Shown here piece after piece: positions 47,423 to 55,525 of a stretch of 64,000 nucleotides of DNA. Below the pieces are notes generated by a model that ran no database searches, had not been told where the DNA came from, and was given only the letters and a program-made list of their open reading frames with translations. Made by a program: the position numbers and the translations under genes. Origin of the DNA: JACVRW01 sp034664125 (GTDB taxonomy: Bacteria; Actinomycetota; Thermoleophilia; Solirubrobacterales; Thermoleophilaceae). Within the stretch, counting starts at the first letter, position 1. Each line of letters begins with the position of its first letter. The stretch spans positions 1-64,000 of the forward strand of contig JAXDIG010000007.1 of NCBI GenBank assembly GCA_034664125.1. Reading direction: 5' to 3'.

Positions 47423-49081
47423 CTAGGCGAGGTTCGCCTTGCGGGGGTATACGACCTCGGGATCGGTGAGGACGTTCACCAGGGCGGGCTTGCCCGACGC
47501 GAAGGCGCGCTCCAGCGCCGGTCGCAGCTGGGCCGGGCGCTCCACCAGCTCGCCGTGCCCGCCGAGGGCGCGCACCACCTCGTCGTAGCGGCAGCCGGGC
47601 TGCAGCTCGGCCGCGACCGAGTACCCGTAGAGGAACTCCATGGGGTGCTTCTCCAGGGCCCAGATGCCGTTGTTGCCCATCACGCCCACGATCGGCAGGC
47701 CGTGGCGCACGAAGCTGTCGAACTCCATCCCCGCGAAGCCGAACGCGCCGTCGCCGAGCAGCAGGCAGACCTGCCGGTCCGGGTGCGCCACCTTCGCCGC
47801 GAGCGCGTAGCCCGGGCCAGATCCGAGGCAGCCGTACGGGCCCGGGTCCATCCAGCAGCCCGGCTGGTACGTCTCGATCACCCGGCCGGCGAAGGACACG
47901 AAGTCGCCGCCGTCGCCGATCACGATCGCGTCGCGGTCGAGTATCTGACTCAGCTCGTGGTACACGCGCAGCGGGTGGAGCGGCGCGCGGTCGTCGGTCA
48001 GGTCGGCCTGCTCGCCGGCGCGCTTCTCGTTCTCGACCTCGCGCAGCTCCGTCACCCAGCCGCTGCGCTCGGGGCCGCCGGCGGCGCCCTCGCGCAGGGC
48101 GTCCAGCGTCGTGGCCACGCCGCCGTACAGCTCGGCCGCGACCTCGCGCGGGTGGGGCCGTTTGGGCGGCGTCGAGCCCAGCACCACAACCTGGGTGTCC
48201 TCCCCGAACGACCCGCCGAACCCGAGCCTGAAGTCCATCGGCACTCCGACGACCAGCGCCAGGTCGGCGCCCTTGAGCCCCGCGCCGCGCGCGCGTGAGA
48301 AGAACATCGGATTGTCGGCCGGCACGCAGCCACGGGCCAGGCCGTTCAGGAACACCGGCACCGACAGCTCCTCGCAGAGCCGCACGAGCGCCTGCTCGCC
48401 GCGCGCCCAGTAGAGGCCGGTGCCGGCCATCACCACAGGCTTGCGCGCCGCGCGCAGCAGCTCCGCCGCTCGATCGAGCGCGTCGCCGTCGGCCGCCGGC
48501 ACGCTCAGCGGATCGGGGAGCGAGGCGGGGGCGTCGCCGCTGGCGTCGGACTCCATGAAGACCTGGTCGAGCGGGAAGTCGACGAAGGCCGGCCCGGTCG
48601 GCGCCTCGGTCGCGGCGCGCAGGGCCTGGTCGATCAAATCCGGGATGTCGGCCGTCGTCTGTGCGGTGCGAGCAAGCTTGGTCACGGGCCCCACGAACGG
48701 GATGTGGTCGATCTCCTGGAGCGAGCCCTGCCCCCACCGGAACCCGGGCGCGCGCCCGCCGAGCACCAGCATCGGCGAGCCGTTCTGCAGCGCGGACGCC
48801 ATGCCGCTCATCCCGTTGGTCACGCCCGGGCCCGCCGTCAGCGCGGCCACGCCGGGCTCGCGCGTCGCCTTGGCCCAGCCCTCGGCGGCGAAGGCGGCCG
48901 ACTGCTCGTGGCGGACGTCGACGATGTCCACGCCCTCCTCGCGGCAGCCGTCGTAGATCGAGAACAGGTGCCCGCCCGAGAGGGTGAACAGCTTGGACAC
49001 GCCGTGCGCCTTGAGGCGCTTCGCGACCAGCCGCCCGCCGTGCAACCGCGTGTCCTGCTGAGTCTCGGTCCCGGTAGTCAT
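47423..49081 (-). CDS. Thiamine-diphosphate enzyme, acetolactate-synthase-like large subunit
   Basis: A 552-residue three-domain ThDP enzyme. The N-terminal PYR domain has the cofactor-activating Glu59 in VDVRHEQSAAFAAEGWAK and GVAALTAGPGVTNGMSGMA. The middle domain has VVMAGTGLYWARGE. The C-terminal PP domain has the GDG...NN metal motif, GDGAFGFAGMEFDSFVRHG and GVMGNNGIWALEKH. Sequence style is nearest to acetolactate synthase, 2-hydroxyacyl-CoA lyase and oxalyl-CoA decarboxylase relatives. No regulatory subunit gene and no branched-chain genes are adjacent, so biosynthetic acetolactate synthase is doubtful. ATG 49081 is chosen over 49114. It is divergent from the dehalogenase-like gene with 42 bases between them. 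Confidence 0.83.
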   Translation of the reverse strand: MTTGTETQQDTRLHGGRLVAKRLKAHGVSKLFTLSGGHLFSIYDGCREEGVDIVDVRHEQSAAFAAEGWAKATREPGVAALTAGPGVTNGMSGMASALQNGSPMLVLGGRAPGFRWGQGSLQEIDHIPFVGPVTKLARTAQTTADIPDLIDQALRAATEAPTGPAFVDFPLDQVFMESDASGDAPASLPDPLSVPAADGDALDRAAELLRAARKPVVMAGTGLYWARGEQALVRLCEELSVPVFLNGLARGCVPADNPMFFSRARGAGLKGADLALVVGVPMDFRLGFGGSFGEDTQVVVLGSTPPKRPHPREVAAELYGGVATTLDALREGAAGGPERSGWVTELREVENEKRAGEQADLTDDRAPLHPLRVYHELSQILDRDAIVIGDGGDFVSFAGRVIETYQPGCWMDPGPYGCLGSGPGYALAAKVAHPDRQVCLLLGDGAFGFAGMEFDSFVRHGLPIVGVMGNNGIWALEKHPMEFLYGYSVAAELQPGCRYDEVVRALGGHGELVERPAQLRPALERAFASGKPALVNVLTDPEVVYPRKANLA

Positions 49082-49123
49082 GAGGGGCGCGACCCTACTG
49101 GATCGGATATACACCGAGCCTCG

Positions 49124-50005
49124 ATGGCGACGTCACTGAACGGGGATTTCGGAGGGACCTTTCCATTCGAGCCGCGCTTCGTAACGGCGGGCGACGTCCG
49201 GCTGCACTACGTCGACGAAGGACCGCCCGACGCGCCCCCGCTGCTGTTCGCCCACGGCAACCCGACCTGGAGCTACCTATGGAGGCGGCCGATCGCCGAG
49301 CTGAGCTCCAAGGGGCACCGCTGCGTCGCCTTCGACCACATGGGCTTCGGGCGCTCGGACAAGCCCCGGCAGCTGTCCGCCTACTCGCTGGAGCGTCACG
49401 TGGCGAACGCGCTCGCGCTGATCGACGCGCTCGACCTGCGCGACGTAACCCTGATCGCGCACGACTGGGGCGGGCCGATCGGGTTGGGCGCCGTGCTCGA
49501 GCGCGGCGACCGGCTGCGGCGCATCGTCCTAATGAACACCTGGGCCTGGGAGCTGCCGAGCTTCCTACCGCCGTTCCTGCGCGAGTTCCGCACGGAGGGG
49601 CTCGGCGAGATCCTCGCGCTCGGCGGCAACCTGTTCGTGGAGTCGATCCCCGGCGGGATGCACCGGCGCGACACCGACCCGGTGATGATGGAGGCCTACC
49701 GCGCGCCCTTCCCGGACTACTGGTCGCGCGCCGGGACGCTCGCCTTCCAGCGCGAGATCCCACTGACCGAGCGCGATCGCAGCGCCCCGGTGATGGCCTC
49801 GATCCACGAGCGGGTCCCGGATGTCGGCGTGCCCGTGCTGCTCGTCTGGGGAATGCGCGACCCGGTCTTCCAGCCGGTCTTCCTCGAGCAGTGGCAGGAG
49901 CTGTTCCCCGACGCGGACACGGTCGAGCTCGCTGACGCCTCTCACTTCCTCGTCGAGGACAGCCCCGACGGCGTGACCGGGGCTATTGAGGATTTCCTGC
50001 GCTGA
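49124..50005 (+). CDS. Haloalkane dehalogenase-like alpha/beta hydrolase
   Basis: A 293-residue alpha/beta hydrolase. The sequence has Asn46 in FAHGNPTWSYLWRR, nucleophile Asp114 followed by Trp115 in IAHDWGGPIGLG, acid Asp246 in VWGMRDPVF and His274 in DASHFLVED. Asn46 and Trp115 are the halide-binding pair of haloalkane dehalogenases, which hydrolyse carbon-halogen bonds through an ester intermediate; epoxide hydrolases keep the Asp and Trp but lack the Asn. The MNTWAW segment in the cap also fits. The natural substrate may not be a haloalkane. The 3' end overlaps the converging phosphatase gene by 23 bases. Confidence 0.84.
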   Translation: MATSLNGDFGGTFPFEPRFVTAGDVRLHYVDEGPPDAPPLLFAHGNPTWSYLWRRPIAELSSKGHRCVAFDHMGFGRSDKPRQLSAYSLERHVANALALIDALDLRDVTLIAHDWGGPIGLGAVLERGDRLRRIVLMNTWAWELPSFLPPFLREFRTEGLGEILALGGNLFVESIPGGMHRRDTDPVMMEAYRAPFPDYWSRAGTLAFQREIPLTERDRSAPVMASIHERVPDVGVPVLLVWGMRDPVFQPVFLEQWQELFPDADTVELADASHFLVEDSPDGVTGAIEDFLR

Positions 50006-52022
50006 CGCGCCGCGAGGCGGCTTCGATGCTCTCGACGTTGCGCGGCAGCACCTCGACGCGCACGCGGTTGCCGAACACCACGTGCAGCACCACGCCGCCG
50101 AAGCGCTCGGCGAGCAGGCGGGCGTCGCGCTCGGCGTCGTCCACCTCCTGATCGGACAGTCCGCAGGCCTCCAGGAAGCGCCGCGCGATCGGCCCCTCGA
50201 GCTCGCGTGTGGAGAGCTCGAGCTGCTCCGTGCGGAACAGGCCGGTGGTCACTCCCGTGGTCGGCGAGACGACGACGGCCGCCATGTCGTCCGACAGCAC
50301 GTTCGCCTCGGCGGCCACGCGCTCGATCAGCCGTCGCGCGGTCGCTTGCTCGCCGATCTCCGCCAGCAGCTCGGTGAGCCGCTCGCGCCCGAGGATGCCA
50401 TCGGGGGTGCGGGCCTCCATCAGCCCATCGGTGAACAGGCAGGCAACCGAGCCCGGCACCAGCGGCACCGTGGTCTGGCGCAGGCCGGTGCGCACGCCGA
50501 CGCCGATCGGCGGTGAGGACGCCGCGGTGATCGGGTCGTGCGGCTGCGGGCCGACCACGATCGGCGCGGGGTGGCCGGCGCTCGCGTAGGTGAGCGAGCC
50601 GGTGTCGGGGTCATGCACGGCCAGCAGCACCGTCGCGAAGTCGCCGCCGAGGTTGTCGTCGATCACGCGGCCGGCGACCTGGAGCGCGACGCGCGGCTCC
50701 AGCCCGGCCTCGAGGTAGGCGCGCAGCGTGTAGCGCATGAAGGCCGTGCGGGCTAGCGCGCCGCGGCCGTGGCCGGACACGTCGCCGAGGATGAAGCCGA
50801 CGCGTCCGCCGGTGAGCGGCAGCACGTCGTAGAAGTCGCCGCCTGCCCCGGGGCCGTCGGCCGGCCGGTAGGCCACCGACGTGAGCAGCGCGCCGACCTT
50901 GTCGGGCACGGGCGGCAGCAGCGCGGTCTGGAGCAGGCCGACCTCCTGCAGCAGCTCGCGGCGCTGGCGCGCGAGGCGCCGCGCCCGCAGGGCTGCCAGC
51001 AGGTAGCCGACGCCGAGCATGACCGACAGCGCGGCGAGCGCTGCCAGCGCGGCCTTGAGCTCGTCGGGCACGACCTCGACCAGTCGCTCGACCGTGTTGG
51101 TCACGACGTTCGAACCCTCGTCGCCGCTGCCGGGGCCGCCGTTGCCGTTGTCGTTGCCGCCCCCGCTTCCCCCGCCGGGCTGATCCTCACCGGGCTGCAG
51201 CGCGGCCAGCTGTGTGCCGGCCGGCAGCGCGCCGGCGCCGCCGTTGGGACCGCTCCCGGCCGTGCCGCCGTCGCTGCCGGACGCCACACCGAAGGCGGCC
51301 GTGTTGTCGCCGCCGGAGCCGTCGCCCAGGTTCTCAGGGTCCTTCACCAGGCCGAACCCGCGGCCCGGCGTGACGTCCGGGGCGCCGGGGCCCGTGCCCG
51401 GAGGATTGGACGGGCCCGGCTCGTTGCCCGTGTCCGGCGGCAGCGTCACCTGCGGCTGCGAGTTCGGATCGGGAGCCGGCTCCTCGACGTCGGGCTCGTC
51501 GCTGCCCGGGTCCTGGCCCTTGCTGCCCCCGCTGGGCGGGAGTGCGTCCTCGCCCTGCCCGTCGTCCGGCGGGTTCTCCGGGTCGGTTGTGCCGTCGCCC
51601 TTGTCGCCGCCGCTGCTCGGTCCCTCGTCGCCCGCCCCGGGGTCGTCCGGCGGCGGCTGCGTGCCCGGGTCGTCGGTCGCCGGCGGCTCCGTCGCCGGAC
51701 CATCAGGCGGCGGCGGCTGTGTCGCCGTGCCGTCGTCCGGCGGCGGCTGTGTCGCCGTGCCGTCGTCCGCGGGCGGCTCCGTCCACGGGCCCTCCTCCGC
51801 CGGCGGTAGCGTCGCCGTGCCGTCGTCCGCCGGCGGCTGCCAGGCCGGCCCCTCGCCGCCCTGGTGATCGCCCCAGCCGTCGTGCGCCTCGGCGGTGTTC
51901 AGTGCCCCGTTCGACCCACCGGCCAGCAGCACGATCGCGATCGCGAAGAAGAGAACCAAAGCTGTCCCGGCACGAGCCGCGAAGACCCGCGCCTGGTGAC
52001 GCAGGAGGTGGGAGGGGGCCAC
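49983..52022 (-). CDS. Membrane PP2C-type (SpoIIE/RsbU) serine phosphatase with Pro/Asp repeat ectodomain
   Basis: The frame encodes 679 residues from GTG 52022. A signal or anchor helix lies at about 20-38. Residues 45-320 are extracytoplasmic and low-complexity (Pro, Asp, Gly, Glu), including seven decapeptide units. A second helix at about 328-352 leads to a short coiled segment and a PP2C domain (about 375-580): GAGGDFYDVLPL, GDVSGHGRGALARTA, FTDGLMEAR and SDDMAAVVV, all metal-ligand motifs of SpoIIE phosphatases. About 80 more residues follow. Such phosphatases usually dephosphorylate anti-anti-sigma factors and so activate a sigma factor. A link to the nearby ECF sigma gene is possible but unshown. 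Confidence 0.8.
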   Translation of the reverse strand: MAPSHLLRHQARVFAARAGTALVLFFAIAIVLLAGGSNGALNTAEAHDGWGDHQGGEGPAWQPPADDGTATLPPAEEGPWTEPPADDGTATQPPPDDGTATQPPPPDGPATEPPATDDPGTQPPPDDPGAGDEGPSSGGDKGDGTTDPENPPDDGQGEDALPPSGGSKGQDPGSDEPDVEEPAPDPNSQPQVTLPPDTGNEPGPSNPPGTGPGAPDVTPGRGFGLVKDPENLGDGSGGDNTAAFGVASGSDGGTAGSGPNGGAGALPAGTQLAALQPGEDQPGGGSGGGNDNGNGGPGSGDEGSNVVTNTVERLVEVVPDELKAALAALAALSVMLGVGYLLAALRARRLARQRRELLQEVGLLQTALLPPVPDKVGALLTSVAYRPADGPGAGGDFYDVLPLTGGRVGFILGDVSGHGRGALARTAFMRYTLRAYLEAGLEPRVALQVAGRVIDDNLGGDFATVLLAVHDPDTGSLTYASAGHPAPIVVGPQPHDPITAASSPPIGVGVRTGLRQTTVPLVPGSVACLFTDGLMEARTPDGILGRERLTELLAEIGEQATARRLIERVAAEANVLSDDMAAVVVSPTTGVTTGLFRTEQLELSTRELEGPIARRFLEACGLSDQEVDDAERDARLLAERFGGVVLHVVFGNRVRVEVLPRNVESIEAASRRVSAGNPQ
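51630..51839 (-). repeat. Seven tandem 30-bp units encoding Pro/Asp decapeptides
   Basis: Residues 62-131 of the phosphatase are seven consecutive ten-residue units of the form QPPADDGTAT, with variants such as LPPAEEGPWT and QPPPDDGTAT. The register is exact, 210 bp in all. It is likely to vary in copy number between strains. It lies outside the membrane and probably spans the cell wall. Confidence 0.75.
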
Positions 52023-52173
52023 GCTAGTTATGTCGGCTGATCACGCGTCCGTGATTAGGTTTGTCTGGGGGCGGGTGGACGATCGTCCAAGCTCGGGTCG
52101 AGGGCGTGCGGGACCGCGCTTGGTGATTCCCCTCACTCTGCCTCACCTCGGGCTTCCGTGCCACCGGTGAACG
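52023..52173. promoter_or_regulatory. Promoter interval of the phosphatase gene with two dyads
   Basis: The 14-bp perfect palindrome TGGACGATCGTCCA lies at 52076-52089, 54 bases before the phosphatase start. A second imperfect dyad, ATCAC-N6-GTGAT, is at 52040-52055. No -10/-35 pair is convincing. The rest of the interval shows nothing. Confidence 0.4.
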
Positions 52174-52452
52174 CTATTCGTCTTCGGGATGCTCCTTGCC
52201 CGGCCAGCTGCCGGTGGTGCGCTCAAACGCCCGCCGGGTGTAGTGGTCGGACGCCTCCTTCACCGTTCGGAAGATGGCGCCCTGGACGGCGGCCGCGAGC
52301 AGCAGCTTGCGCCAGTCGATGTCGCGGTGCTTGGAGTCGGGCGGCTCCTCGTCGTCGACCAGCCCCCAGAGCTGGTCGAAGATCTTCTTCGAGACGAACC
52401 CCGCGAGCAGCCCGCCGCCGACGCTCACGGGGATGAACAGCAGCTTGGCCAT
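52174..52452 (-). CDS. DUF4235 family small membrane-associated protein
   Basis: A 92-residue protein from ATG 52452. An N-terminal glycine-rich hydrophobic segment (FIPVSVGGGLLAGFVSKKIFDQLW) is followed by an acidic linker (VDDEEPPDSKHRDIDW). A second hydrophobic helix (KLLLAAAVQGAIFRTVKEASDHYTRRAF) precedes a polar tail. This matches DUF4235, a family nearly restricted to actinobacteria with no known function. The gene ends 151 bases upstream of the phosphatase start on the same strand. It is divergent from tRNA-Leu. Confidence 0.78.
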   Translation of the reverse strand: MAKLLFIPVSVGGGLLAGFVSKKIFDQLWGLVDDEEPPDSKHRDIDWRKLLLAAAVQGAIFRTVKEASDHYTRRAFERTTGSWPGKEHPEDE

Positions 52453-52506
52453 TGCGGTTGTATACCCGACAGCGGGCGGCGCAGTCGGGCCGCCTACCAT
52501 GGCCGT

Positions 52507-52591
52507 GCCCGGGTAGGCGAACTGGCACAGCCGGCGCCCTTAAAAGGCGCTGCTCGCAAGAGCATTGTGGGTTCGAGTCCCACCCCGGGCA
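52507..52591 (+). tRNA. tRNA-Leu (anticodon TAA)
   Basis: A class II tRNA with acceptor arms GCCCGGG/CCCGGGC, anticodon stem GCGCC/GGCGC around loop CTTAAAA (anticodon TAA at 52541-52543), a long variable arm TGCTCGCAAGAGCA, and T-arm GTGGG-TTCGAGT-CCCAC. Discriminator A is 52591; CCA is not encoded. A hairpin GCCCGGC-CGA-GCCGGGC at 52609-52625 follows and may terminate it. Confidence 0.95.
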
Positions 52592-52685
52592 TTCGCGGAA
52601 CGCCGCGTGCCCGGCCGAGCCGGGCGCTTGGCCAAAACGCGCAACTTTGCCCTTGCTACGGTGTCCAAGGGGCGGGTACCCAACC

Positions 52686-54134
52686 TTGGAAGCTTCGGCT
52701 CTTCAACACGCTGCGCGGCTGCCCGCGCTGGCAGGACGGTCGCCGCTGCTGCGTCTGCAGAGTGACGAGCGGCTGATCGCGCTGATCCGTCGCGGCCACC
52801 ACGGCGCCTTCGAGGCGCTCGTGCAGCGCTACCAGCCACGGCTGCTCGCCTTCTGCCGGCACATGCTGGGCTCGACCGAGGACGCCGAGGACATCCTGCA
52901 GGACGTCTTCGCCGCGGCCTTCAAGGCGATCTGCGCCGACGACCGTCCGATCAACGCCCGCCCGTGGCTCTATCGGATCGCGCGCAACCGCTGCCTCAAC
53001 CACCTGCGCCGCCCGCAGACGTCCGGGCAGGACTCGATGGACGTCTTCGAGCGCGACGGCGGCCTCACCACAGCCGACACCGTCCACAAGCGCGAGGAGT
53101 TCCGCCACATCGTCGCCGACGTCGGAGAGCTGCCCGAGACGCAGCGCACGGCCCTGCTCCTGCGCGAGATCGACGCCCTCTCCTACGAGCAGATCGCCGA
53201 GGCGATGGACACGACCGTGCCGAGCGTCAAGTCGCTGCTCGTGCGCGCGCGCGTCGCGCTCGCGGAAGCCGCCGAGGCGCGGCTGCTCACGTGCGGCGAG
53301 GTGCGGCTCGAGCTGGGCCGCGTGGCGGAGGGCATCGCGCGCACCACAGCGCCGCTCCGCCGCCACCTCAAGACGTGCGACCGGTGCCGCACGTTCCGCA
53401 CCGAGCTGCGCAGGACCAACAAGGCGCTCGCCTCCATCTACCCGGTCGGCCCGCTGCTGCTGCTCAAGAAGGTCTGGATCGCGAAGCTCGGCTTCGGCGC
53501 CGGAGCGGGTGCCGCGGCGACCTCCACGGGCGGCGCCGCCACCGGCGTGGGCGTGGCCGGCGCGACCGCCGCTGCCGCGGGTGGCATCACCGCCGGTGGC
53601 TTCACGGCCGGTGGGGCCGTCTCGGGCGGGCTCTCGATGATCGCCTCGAAGGCCGCCGCCGGAATGGCCGCCGCCGTGATCGTCACGGCCGGCGCGGTCG
53701 AGGTGAAGCACGTGGCCCAGCCGCAGGTCGTCCCCGCCGCCCAGGTCGCCGTGGCCGTGCCGGTCAAGCCGGCCGCGCCCGCGCTGCCCGCGCAGGAGCC
53801 GAAGCCGAAGAAGCCGGCGAAGGTGGCGCAGGCAGTGGTGAAGCCCAAGCCCGATCCGGTCGCCCCGCCCGCGCCGCCGGCCGAGGTCGTCGCGGCCCCC
53901 GCCCCGCCCCCTGCGCCCGAGCCGGTCGCGCAGCCCGTGCAGGAGGACGGCTCCACCGCGGTGCTGCCGCCGCGCGAGGAGCAGGACCCCACCGTCGCTC
54001 CTCCCGAGAACGAGCCGATCGACCCGGGTACGACGCCGAGCGACGGCACGGTCACGGCGCCCCAGCCGCCACCCCCGCCGCCCGCCGGCGAGCCGGGCCC
54101 CAGCCAGACGCCGCCCCCGCCGCCGCCGCCCTAG
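52686..54134 (+). CDS. ECF sigma factor with C-terminal zinc-finger-like, membrane and Pro-rich extension
   Basis: The frame gives 482 residues from TTG 52686, a start chosen on family-like N-terminal spacing; no ribosome site is clear. Sigma region 2 spans about 25-95 (AFEALVQRYQPRLLAFCRHM, DILQDVFAAAFKAI, RPWLYRIARNRCLNHLR). Region 4 spans about 135-190 (LPETQRTALLLREIDALSYEQIAEAM, VPSVKSLLVRARVAL). Next is a cysteine segment LTCGEVRLELG...HLKTCDRCRTF like anti-sigma zinc fingers, then hydrophobic Ala/Gly-rich stretches with a helix near 330-345, and a Pro-rich tail. Fused regulatory tails replace separate anti-sigma factors in some ECF groups. It would tether a sigma factor to the membrane. 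Confidence 0.82.
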   Translation: MEASALQHAARLPALAGRSPLLRLQSDERLIALIRRGHHGAFEALVQRYQPRLLAFCRHMLGSTEDAEDILQDVFAAAFKAICADDRPINARPWLYRIARNRCLNHLRRPQTSGQDSMDVFERDGGLTTADTVHKREEFRHIVADVGELPETQRTALLLREIDALSYEQIAEAMDTTVPSVKSLLVRARVALAEAAEARLLTCGEVRLELGRVAEGIARTTAPLRRHLKTCDRCRTFRTELRRTNKALASIYPVGPLLLLKKVWIAKLGFGAGAGAAATSTGGAATGVGVAGATAAAAGGITAGGFTAGGAVSGGLSMIASKAAAGMAAAVIVTAGAVEVKHVAQPQVVPAAQVAVAVPVKPAAPALPAQEPKPKKPAKVAQAVVKPKPDPVAPPAPPAEVVAAPAPPPAPEPVAQPVQEDGSTAVLPPREEQDPTVAPPENEPIDPGTTPSDGTVTAPQPPPPPPAGEPGPSQTPPPPPPP

Positions 54135-54175
54135 GGACCTGTCTCGAACAGGCGCGGGCGGTAGCCTGCGCCGCC

Positions 54176-54505
54176 GTGATCGACTTCGACGACTTCCTCA
54201 AGGTCGACATCCGCGTGGGCCGGATCGTCCGCGTCGAGGACTTCCCCGAGGCGCGCAAGCCGGCGTGGAAGCTCACGCTCGACTTCGGCCCCGAGCTGGG
54301 CGAGCGGAAGTCCTCCGCGCAGATCACCAACTACACGCGCGAGGAGCTCGAGGGCAGCCTCGTGGTGGCGGTGGTCAACTTCCCGGCGCGCCAGATCGGA
54401 CCGGTCAGGTCCGAGGTGCTGGTGCTGGGCGTGCCCGACGAGGAGGACCGGGTGATCCTGCTGCGGCCCGCCTCGGACGTGCCGCTCGGCGGCCGGATGT
54501 TCTAG
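54176..54505 (+). CDS. csaA: CsaA-like tRNA-binding-domain protein
   Basis: A 109-residue stand-alone EMAP/tRNA-binding OB-fold protein. IDFDDFLKVDIRVGRIVRVEDFPEARKP and LTLDFGPELGERKSSAQI are followed by VVAVVNFPARQIGPVRSEVLVLG and VPLGGRMF at the end. CsaA of Bacillus is reported as a secretion-related chaperone that binds tRNA as a dimer. The start is GTG 54176. Its TAG stop shares the palindrome CTAG with the stop of the converging R2lox gene (54502-54505). Confidence 0.85.
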   Translation: MIDFDDFLKVDIRVGRIVRVEDFPEARKPAWKLTLDFGPELGERKSSAQITNYTREELEGSLVVAVVNFPARQIGPVRSEVLVLGVPDEEDRVILLRPASDVPLGGRMF

Positions 54506-55437
54506 GCGGGCGCCGAGCCCGCCGCGGCCGGCGCCAGGCCGATGACCTTCAGCCGCCGCTCGAGCGCCTTCATCGCGAACGCCCGCGTCTCGTCCAGCGA
54601 GGCGCCGAGCACCTCGGTTTCGCCCTCGACGTACCACTTGGGCTGCAGCACGCCGTCCGCGATCGGCGCCACCTCCGTGAGCGTGCGCGTGATCGCGTCC
54701 CCGTACTTGGGGTCCTCCTGCGCCATGTCGCGCAGGAAGCGCGCGCCGAACGCCACGTGGCGGTGCTCGTCGCGGGCGATGTTGTTGAAGCCCTGGACGA
54801 AGCCCGGCAGCGTCCCGACCTGCTCGTTGTACTCGAGGATGAAGTGCTGGCCGGTCAGGGCGAGCATGCCCTCGATGACCATGTGGTAGAGCGTGACGGC
54901 CTCGACCAGCGCGACCAGGTCGTCGGGGTGGCGGGCGAGGTGGTCGACGCGGCCCTTGAGCATCTCGTCGAAGAGCTGGTCGAACTCGGGGTTCACGTGC
55001 GCGCTGGTTTCGGCCAAGCGGTCCTGGAGGTTCGTCGCCTCGAGCACGCCCACCTCGTCGTAGAAGCGGTTGAAGAAGCGCACGTGGCGCGCCTCGTCCG
55101 CGATCTGCGTGCAGAGGAAGATGCGCATCTCCTCGGTGGGAGCGGCGCGCATCATCGGGCCCAGCTCCTCGGCGACCTTCTGCTCGCCGATGAAGAACGA
55201 GGACAGGCCGTACATGCGCTGGAAGCGCTCCTCCTCGGGAATGCGCTCGTGCCAGTCGATGCGGTCCTGGGTGAAGTCGATGTCCTGCGTGGCCCACTGC
55301 TGGCGCTCCCACAGGTTGTAGAGCTGCTCGTAGCTGAGCAGGTGCACCTCGCCGCGATCGGCGGACTCCAGAAGGCCCGGATCGCTGGTGGCCTGGAAGT
55401 CCTCACGCTCGGTTCGCTGCGTCGCAGTCTCGCTCAT
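54502..55437 (-). CDS. R2-like ligand-binding oxidase (R2lox)
   Basis: A 311-residue four-helix-bundle metalloprotein related to ribonucleotide reductase R2. All six metal ligands are present: Glu85 (FFIGEQKV), Glu115 and His118 (IADEARHV), Glu189 (MVIEGML), Glu224 and His227 (ARDEHRHV). R2lox proteins hold a Mn/Fe pair and form a tyrosine-valine cross-link. Both partners occur at the expected spacing: Val88 three residues after the first Glu, and Tyr184 five before Glu189. This separates it from a class Ic R2. No large-subunit gene is nearby. The physiological substrate of R2lox is unknown; a bound long-chain fatty acid is seen in structures. A soluble cytoplasmic protein. Confidence 0.85.
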   Translation of the reverse strand: MSETATQRTEREDFQATSDPGLLESADRGEVHLLSYEQLYNLWERQQWATQDIDFTQDRIDWHERIPEEERFQRMYGLSSFFIGEQKVAEELGPMMRAAPTEEMRIFLCTQIADEARHVRFFNRFYDEVGVLEATNLQDRLAETSAHVNPEFDQLFDEMLKGRVDHLARHPDDLVALVEAVTLYHMVIEGMLALTGQHFILEYNEQVGTLPGFVQGFNNIARDEHRHVAFGARFLRDMAQEDPKYGDAITRTLTEVAPIADGVLQPKWYVEGETEVLGASLDETRAFAMKALERRLKVIGLAPAAAGSAPA

Positions 55438-55525
55438 GACGCGCAGCGTACCGGACGTTTGGCTGGCCAGCCAGTCAGTTGTCGGGGGCTCGCGCCCCGG
55501 CCCGCGTGGAAGGTCGGCCAGCCCG

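Noticed and set aside
47423..49081. Biosynthetic acetolactate synthase (IlvB)
   Set aside because: No ilvN, ilvC or leu genes adjoin it, and the sequence is equally close to other ThDP lyases and decarboxylases, so only the family is called.
51630..51839. Seven 30-bp repeats considered as a CRISPR or VNTR-type non-coding array
   Set aside because: The repeats are contiguous without spacers, vary in sequence, and keep the reading frame of the phosphatase. They are coding decapeptide repeats.
54502..55437. Ribonucleotide reductase small subunit (NrdB)
   Set aside because: Metal ligands alone would allow it, but the Val and Tyr cross-link residues at R2lox spacing and the lack of a large-subunit gene favour R2lox.
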